Position numbers and translations under genes: made by a program. Below are positions 59,200 through 64,000 of a DNA stretch of 64,000 bases, one piece after another; positions within the stretch are counted from its first letter, which is position 1, and the number at the start of each line of letters is the position of its first letter. Under the pieces are notes generated by a model. It worked only from the letters and a program-made list of their open reading frames with translations. It did no database searches and was not told where the DNA came from. This DNA comes from Pseudonocardia sp. CNS-004 (GTDB taxonomy: Bacteria > Actinomycetota > Actinomycetes > Mycobacteriales > Pseudonocardiaceae): the NCBI GenBank assembly GCA_001942185.1, contig MKJV01000090.1:186001-250000 (forward strand), given 5' to 3'.

Positions 59200-60361
59200 G
59201 GTGGTCATCCTGCGGGGTCGAGAGCCACTTGCGCAGCTCGGCGCCGTGCTCGTCCAGCTCCGGCGGGGGCAGCCGGTAGGTGGCGGGGGTGGCGGAGAAC
59301 CGGATCGGGTGCCGGGTGGTGGGCAGGCGCCGCTCCCCCTCGCCCGCCTCGACGACCGGGTCGAGCCCGAACCGCTCCGCCATCGCGAACCCGCCGTCGA
59401 TGGTCTGGATCGGCCCGCACGGCACCCCGACGGCCACCAGCGCCTCGAACCACTCCACTGCACCGCGCCGGGACAGCCGCTCGACCAGCACCGGGCGCAG
59501 CTCCTCGCGGTGGGCGGTGCGGTCGACGTTGCGGGCGAACCGCGGGTCGTCGGCCACCTCGGGGATCTCCAGCACCTCGCACAGCTTGCGGAACTGCCGG
59601 TCGTTGGCCGCGGCGATGATGATGTCGTCGTCGGCCGTGGGCAGCGGCTCGTACGGGAACACGCTCGGGTGCGCGTTGCCCATGCGGTAGGGCACCACAC
59701 CCCCGGCGACGTAGGCCGAGCTGTGGTTCACCAGGCCCGTCAGCGCCGACGAGAGCAGGTTGACCTCGACGAGCTGCCCGTCACCGGTGCGGTCGCGGTG
59801 GCGCAGCGCGGCGAGGATGCCGATCAGGGCGTGGTTGCCCGCCATCACGTCGAACACCGAGATCCCGGCGCGGTAGGGCGGGCCGTCCGGGTCGCCGGTG
59901 AGGCTCATCAGCCCCGACATGGCCTGCACCATGAGGTCGTACCCCGGGACGTGGCTGCCCTTCCCGGCACCGAACCCCGTGATCGAGCTGTAGATCACAC
60001 CCGGGTTCGCCGCCCGCACCGTCTCGTAGTCGAGGCCGTAGCGGGCCAGGCCACCCGGCTTGAAGTTCTCGATCACCACGTCGGCGCGCCGCGCCAGTTC
60101 GCGGGCCGCACCGGCGTCGGCCTCGTCGCGCAGGTCGAGCGCGATGGAGCGCTTCCCGCGGTTGATGCCGAGGTAGTAGGTGGAGACACCGTCGTGCTCC
60201 GGGGGGATCCACGTGCGCGTGTCGTCGCCCGCCGGGCCCTCGACCTTGATCACATCGGCGCCCATGTCGGCCAGCAGCATCGTGGCGTACGGGCCGGCCA
60301 GGATGCGGGAGAAGTCCGCGACCAGGATCCCGGCCAGCGGTCCCGCCGCAGTCTCGGCCAT
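59192..60361 (-). CDS. CaiB/BaiF family III CoA transferase
   Basis: A 389-residue intact enzyme. DFSRILAGPYATMLLADMGA and VIKVEGPAGDDTRTWIPP start the fold; the catalytic Asp is probably that of HVPGYDLMVQAMSGLMSLTG, and MAGNHALIGILAALRHRDRT is typical. Members move CoA between organic acids without ATP. First gene of the operon with the citryl-CoA-lyase-like, ligB, ligA and MDR genes; its operator ends 15 bases before the start. It likely activates the ring-cleavage-derived acid that the lyase then splits. Confidence 0.9.
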   Translation of the reverse strand: MAETAAGPLAGILVADFSRILAGPYATMLLADMGADVIKVEGPAGDDTRTWIPPEHDGVSTYYLGINRGKRSIALDLRDEADAGAARELARRADVVIENFKPGGLARYGLDYETVRAANPGVIYSSITGFGAGKGSHVPGYDLMVQAMSGLMSLTGDPDGPPYRAGISVFDVMAGNHALIGILAALRHRDRTGDGQLVEVNLLSSALTGLVNHSSAYVAGGVVPYRMGNAHPSVFPYEPLPTADDDIIIAAANDRQFRKLCEVLEIPEVADDPRFARNVDRTAHREELRPVLVERLSRRGAVEWFEALVAVGVPCGPIQTIDGGFAMAERFGLDPVVEAGEGERRLPTTRHPIRFSATPATYRLPPPELDEHGAELRKWLSTPQDDHHA

Positions 60362-60375
60362 TCGCGCAACCCTTT

Positions 60376-60392
60376 CGTCCGCTCCACGGACA
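60376..60392. promoter_or_regulatory. IclR-type operator 2 (CoA-transferase/ligBA operon)
   Basis: CGTCCGC-TCC-ACGGACA matches the TGTCCGC-N3-GCGGACA palindrome at 12 of 14 arm positions, 15-31 bases upstream of the CoA-transferase start. A second, weaker copy (CGTCCGC then GCGGAT) lies next to it at about 60395-60412. Confidence 0.65.
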
Positions 60393-60441
60393 AGCGTCCG
60401 CCAGAGCGGATCCTCCACCGGCGCGCCAGAGGCGTCAAGGT

Positions 60442-61247
60442 TCAGGAGGCGCTGACCGTGACGTGCGGGACCGTGTCCAGGCGGGCGAAGTCGGCGCTGA
60501 TCTCCCCCGCCGCCTGCAGCAGGAGCGGGAGGTGGTGGTCCAGCAGGCGCTCCACCGACGTCTCCGCCGCGTGGCAGTTCACGTTGACGCCCGCGATCAC
60601 CCGGCCCGCGCCGTCCCGCAGCGGCGCGGCGACCGACCGGATGCCCAGCGCGAGCTGCTCGTCGGTGAGCGCCCACCCGCGGGCCCGCACCTCACGCAGC
60701 ACGGCGTCGCGCTCGGCGGGGTCGGGCTGCCAGCGCGGGACGAGGCCGGAGCGGGTGGCTCGGCCAGCACCCGCTCCAGCTCCTCCGGCGCGAGCGCCGC
60801 CAGCTGGACCTTCCCCAGCGACGTGGGCAGCGCCGGGAACCGCGTCCCGATCTGCACCGCGAGCGCGACGATCTTCGGGACGGCCACGCGGGCCACGTAC
60901 ACGATGTCGGAGCCGTCCAGCTGCGCGATCGAGCACGACTCGCCGGTCCGCTCGACCAGCCGCTCGAGGTGCGGGCGCGCCACCTCCCACAGGCCCGTCG
61001 ACCGCACGAAGGACACGCCCAGGTCGAGGACCCGCGGAGTGAGGGTGTAGCCACGCTCGGCCGTCCGGACGTAACCCAGCTCCTCGAGCGTGAGCAGGAT
61101 CCGGCGCGCGGTCGGGCGCGCGAGGTCGGTGGCGGCCGCCACCTCGGCCAGTGTCATCACCGGACGCCCGGGCCGGAAGGCCGTGATGACGTCCAGACCC
61201 CTGGCCAGCGCCTCGATGAAGTCCGGACCGGTCCCCGCACGTGGCAT
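60442..61247 (-). CDS. IclR family regulator of aromatic catabolism (PcaR/PobR-like)
   Basis: About 268 residues. The winged helix is MTLAEVAAATDLARPTARRI then LLTLEELGYVR, and the effector domain has GESCSIAQLDGSDIVYVARV, RFPALPTSLGKVQLAAL and VNVNCHAAETSVERLLDHHL. These features are closest to the PcaR/PobR group controlling aromatic acid pathways. A missing base near 60757 breaks it. ATG at 61247 has gaggag. Three palindromic sites of one type surround this gene, including its own promoter, so autoregulation plus control of the ring-cleavage and P450 operons is likely. Confidence 0.88.
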
Positions 61248-61289
61248 CGCACAACTCCTCACCGCAGACGGCCGAAGGGTAACCCGCTG

Positions 61290-61306
61290 TGTCCGCGAAG
61301 CGGACA
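61290..61306. promoter_or_regulatory. IclR-type operator 3 (iclR / amidohydrolase)
   Basis: TGTCCGC-GAA-GCGGACA, perfect 7-base arms. It lies 43-59 bases upstream of the iclR start and about 100 bases upstream of the amidohydrolase start, in the divergent spacer. A separate 12-base palindrome ACGGACGTCCGT lies at 61375-61386. Confidence 0.78.
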
Positions 61307-61406
61307 GTCGCACGGGCGGATTGACACCGAACGAGGCCTGCACGAAGCTGCGCTCTGTCGTGGACGACCGGCACACGGACGTCCGTCCGTCGCAAAGGAG
61401 CACCAG

Positions 61407-62865
61407 GTGACGAGCCCTCCCACCGAGATCCCTGCCGGCCGCCCGGTCGTCCTGCGTGGCGGCACCGTGCTCACCCTCGACACCGCCCGCCGGGTACTGC
61501 CCGGCCACGACGTCCTCGTCGTCGGCGACTCGATCGCCGCCGTGGGGCCGCAGCTCCCGGTGCCCGACGGCACGGTGGAGATCGACGCGACCGGCGGCGT
61601 CGTCATGCCCGGCATGATCGACACCCACCGGCACATGTGGCAGACGGCCATGCGCGGCTACGGCGCCGACTGGACGCTCACCCAGTACTTCGTCTGGAAC
61701 TACCTCGAGTGGGGCAAGGTCTTCCGGCCCGAGGACGTGTACGCGGGCAACCTGCTGTCCGCCCTCGAGGCGGTCGATGCCGGCGTCACCACCACCGTCG
61801 ACTGGTCGCACGGGCTGCAGACGGTCGATCACGCCGACGCCGCGGTCGACGCGCTGCGGTCCGTCCCCGGGCGGTTCGTGCTCGCCTACGGCAACATCCA
61901 GCAGCGCCCGCCGAGTGGTCGGCCGGCCCGGAGTTCCGCGACTTCGTCTCCCGGCGGGCGGGCGACCTCGACGGCTTCCAGATGGCGTTCGACGTGACCG
62001 GCGACCCGGCGTTCCCCGAGAAGCCCGCGTTCGAGGTGCGCGGGAGCTGGGTGCACCCGTCACCACGCACGCCGGTGTGTGGGGTGCCACCGGCGACGAC
62101 GGCATCCGGCTGATGTACGAGCACGGCTTCATGACGCCCGAGACCGTGTACGTGCACAGCGCGTCCCTCTCCCCCGACTCCTACCACCGCATCGCCGCCA
62201 CCGGCGGTTCGGTCTCGGTGTCCACGGAGAGCGAGCAGAGCGCGGGCCAGGGCTACCCGCCCACGTGGACGCTGCGCGCCTACGGCATCCCGGTGTCGCT
62301 GTCGATGGACACCTCGGTGTGGTGGAGCGCCGACCTGTTCTCCGCCATGCGCACGACGCTGGGAGCCGACCGGTCCCGCGAGCACCTGGAGGCGCACGCG
62401 AAGGGCGAGACGGTCACCCACTCCTCGCTGCGCGCCGCGCAGGTGGTGGAGTGGGCCACCCGCGGCGGGGCGCGTGCGCTGGGCCGGGAGGACCGGTTGG
62501 GCAGCGTCGAGGCCGGCAAGCTCGCCGACCTCGTCCTGATCAAGAACGACCACTCGCCGGTGATGTTCCCGCTGCTGCACCCCCACGGCCACGTCGCGTT
62601 CCAGGCCCAGCGCGGGGACGTGCACACCGTGCTGGTGAACGGCCGGGTCGTGAAGACCGACCACCGGCTCGTCGGGGCCGACCTGGCGGCGGCGCGGAGC
62701 GCGGTGGAACGCACGGTCGAGCACCTGCGCGCCCAGCTCGGCGAACAGGCGTGGGAGCAGGGGATGAACCCCGATGTGCCGGAGACCAAGGTCCTCGACA
62801 ACCCCTACACCTACACCGACTACCGCAGCACCAGCACCCACGAGCGCCGACAGGACCAGTCATGA
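61407..62865 (+). CDS. Amidohydrolase/deaminase of the TrzN-AtzB type
   Basis: About 487 residues. The metal site is IDTHRHMWQT (H74, H76), followed by VTTHAGVW, YVHSASLSPDSYH and the Asp of SLSMDTSVWW; EDRLGSVEAGKLADLVLI is the C-terminal family mark. Members remove chloride or amino groups from heteroaromatic rings or open amides. Missing bases near 61907 and 62055 break it. GTG at 61407 has AAAGGAG. It overlaps the MFS gene by ATGA and shares its promoter region with iclR, so it handles a compound of this regulon. Confidence 0.85.
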
Positions 62866-64000
62866 CACAACGAGCCACCCAGCCGGCTCCCGCGGCACCC
62901 GGGCGCGTGGCGATCGCACTCGGCTTCGCCGTCCTGTGCCTGTCCTACGGGCTGAACGCGATGGACCGGCAGGTGTTCTACCCGCTGGTGCCCGAGATCC
63001 GCGAGGAGTTCGGTTTCTCCCTCGACCAGGCGGGCCTGCTCGCCACCGGCTTCACGCTGGGCCTCGCACTCACCGGGGTGCCGGCCGGGTACCTGCTCGA
63101 CCGGATGTCCCGCAAGACCATCGTGATCGCGAGCGTCGTCGTGTACTCGGCCGGCACGCTCGCCATCCCGCTCGCGTCGGGCTTCCTGGACATGGCCGTC
63201 TACCGCCTGGTCTCCGGCGTGGGCGAGGGCGTGCAGGCCACCGCCATCTACGCGATCGTCGGCGCCTACTACTTCCACCGCAGAGCACTCGCCGCCGGCT
63301 TCATCGGGGTCGCGTTCGGCCTCGGCGTGTTCCTCGGGCCCGTGATCGGGCAGGGCTTGGCCGCCGCGGCGGGCACCTGGCGCACCCCGTTCTACGTCTT
63401 CGGCGCGGCCGGCCTCGTCGTCGCCGTGATCCTGCTCGTCACGGTGCCGCGGGCGATGAGCGAGGCCGTGGCGGGCCGCGCAGGCGCCCCCGACGCGGGC
63501 GACTACGACCACGTGCCCGCCACCCCGTACAACCGCAACACGCTCGCCTTCGGGATCACGTCGGCGGTGTCGGGCCTGGTCTTCTACGGCTTCCTCGGCC
63601 TCTACCCGACGTTCCTCCGCGAGGCGCTCGAGTTCGCCCCCGGCCAGGCCGCGCTGGCCGCGTCGCTCGTCGGGTTCGGCGCGATGATGGCGCTGCCCGT
63701 CGGCTGGCTGGCCGACCGCGTCGACCAGCGGATCCTCATGGCGGTCGGGTTCGTCGGCACCGCGGCGAGCGCGCTGCTCGCCTACACCGTCGCCACCGGC
63801 GCGGCCGCGCAGTACGTCCTCGCGTTCCTCATCGGCACCTTCGCCAGCGGGGTGCTGTTCACCAACTGCACGACGGTCCTGCAGCGGTCGGTGCGGCCGG
63901 AGCACGTCGGCGCGGGGCGGGGCTGTTCATCCTCACCTACTACGTCGCCGCCGCGGTCTCCGGGCTGATCTTCGCCCGCCTGGTCGCCGGCATCGGCTGG
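62862..64000 (+). CDS. MFS aromatic-acid/organic-anion transporter, partial
   Basis: The gene runs past the right edge. The first helix holds LSYGLNAMDRQVFYPLVPEI, a signature of the anion:cation symporter (ACS) and aromatic-acid:H+ symporter set, followed by the loop GVPAGYLLDRMSRKTIVIAS. The N-terminus starts with ATG overlapping the amidohydrolase stop. A missing base near 63913 changes the frame just before the edge (GLFILTYYVAAAVSG follows). It should import the substrate of the amidohydrolase or of the ring-cleavage route. Confidence 0.87.

Overview
This is a very GC-rich chromosomal segment (third codon positions almost all G or C, many GTG starts, GGAGG-type ribosome-binding sites, overlapping GTGA/TGATG gene joints). 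The repertoire fits a free-living soil actinomycete: LuxR regulators of the large ATPase type, an ECF sigma factor with a zinc-finger anti-sigma factor, MauE/DsbA, cytochromes P450, and sugar ABC importers without a local ATPase. A Pseudonocardiaceae member such as Pseudonocardia is my best guess, by impression only. There are no rRNA, tRNA, CRISPR, phage or insertion-sequence genes. About half of the genes are broken by one-base frame changes, nearly always a missing base, with full homology continuing in the next frame. This looks like a sequence-quality problem rather than gene decay, so I annotate such genes as whole CDSs and give the break positions.

Layout. 0-9 kb: end of an SLC13/ArsB-type transporter, a P450 with a divergent TetR regulator, a serine hydrolase, a Nudix enzyme, an NYN/OST-HTH RNA-related protein, thioredoxin and an FAD monooxygenase. 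9-24 kb: a large LuxR regulator, a GH43 arabinanase, a PEP-mutase-like enzyme, an ECF sigma/anti-sigma/MauE/DsbA redox module, then an arabinan-type sugar locus (MFS, GH127, two permeases, binding protein, LacI). 24-34 kb: GMC oxidoreductase, DHA2 exporter, NmrA-like protein, MBL hydrolase, alpha/beta hydrolase, a DUF47-Pit phosphate pair and a D-aminoacylase. 34-42 kb: an MFS protein, a LuxR/TPR regulator and a galactofuranose-type ABC importer (ytfQRT-yjfF) behind a LacI-type operator. 42-52 kb: a FluG-like pair (glutamine synthetase plus amidohydrolase), IclR, metH with a candidate S-adenosylhomocysteine riboswitch, a VOC protein and hydrolases. 52-64 kb: an aromatic-catabolism region with a P450/acyl-CoA-dehydrogenase-like pair, a MetE-like protein, an operon of CoA transferase, citryl-CoA-lyase-like protein, LigB, LigA and an MDR oxidoreductase, then an IclR regulator, an amidohydrolase and an MFS importer.

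Most notable signals. (1) One 17-bp palindrome, TGTCCGC-N3-GCGGACA, stands at three promoters between 54.6 and 61.3 kb, all around the IclR gene, and ties the aromatic region into one regulon. (2) That regulon has ring-cleavage genes but none of the usual lower-pathway genes; a CoA transferase and a citryl-CoA-lyase-like protein take their place, which suggests a CoA-dependent route not described to my knowledge. (3) The metH leader has an SAH-riboswitch-like core and a mutually exclusive hairpin that covers the ribosome-binding site. (4) Two inverted copies of a roughly 130-bp double-hairpin repeat (34.0 and 52.1 kb), bounded by GTGATC...GATCAC, form an uncatalogued interspersed element.
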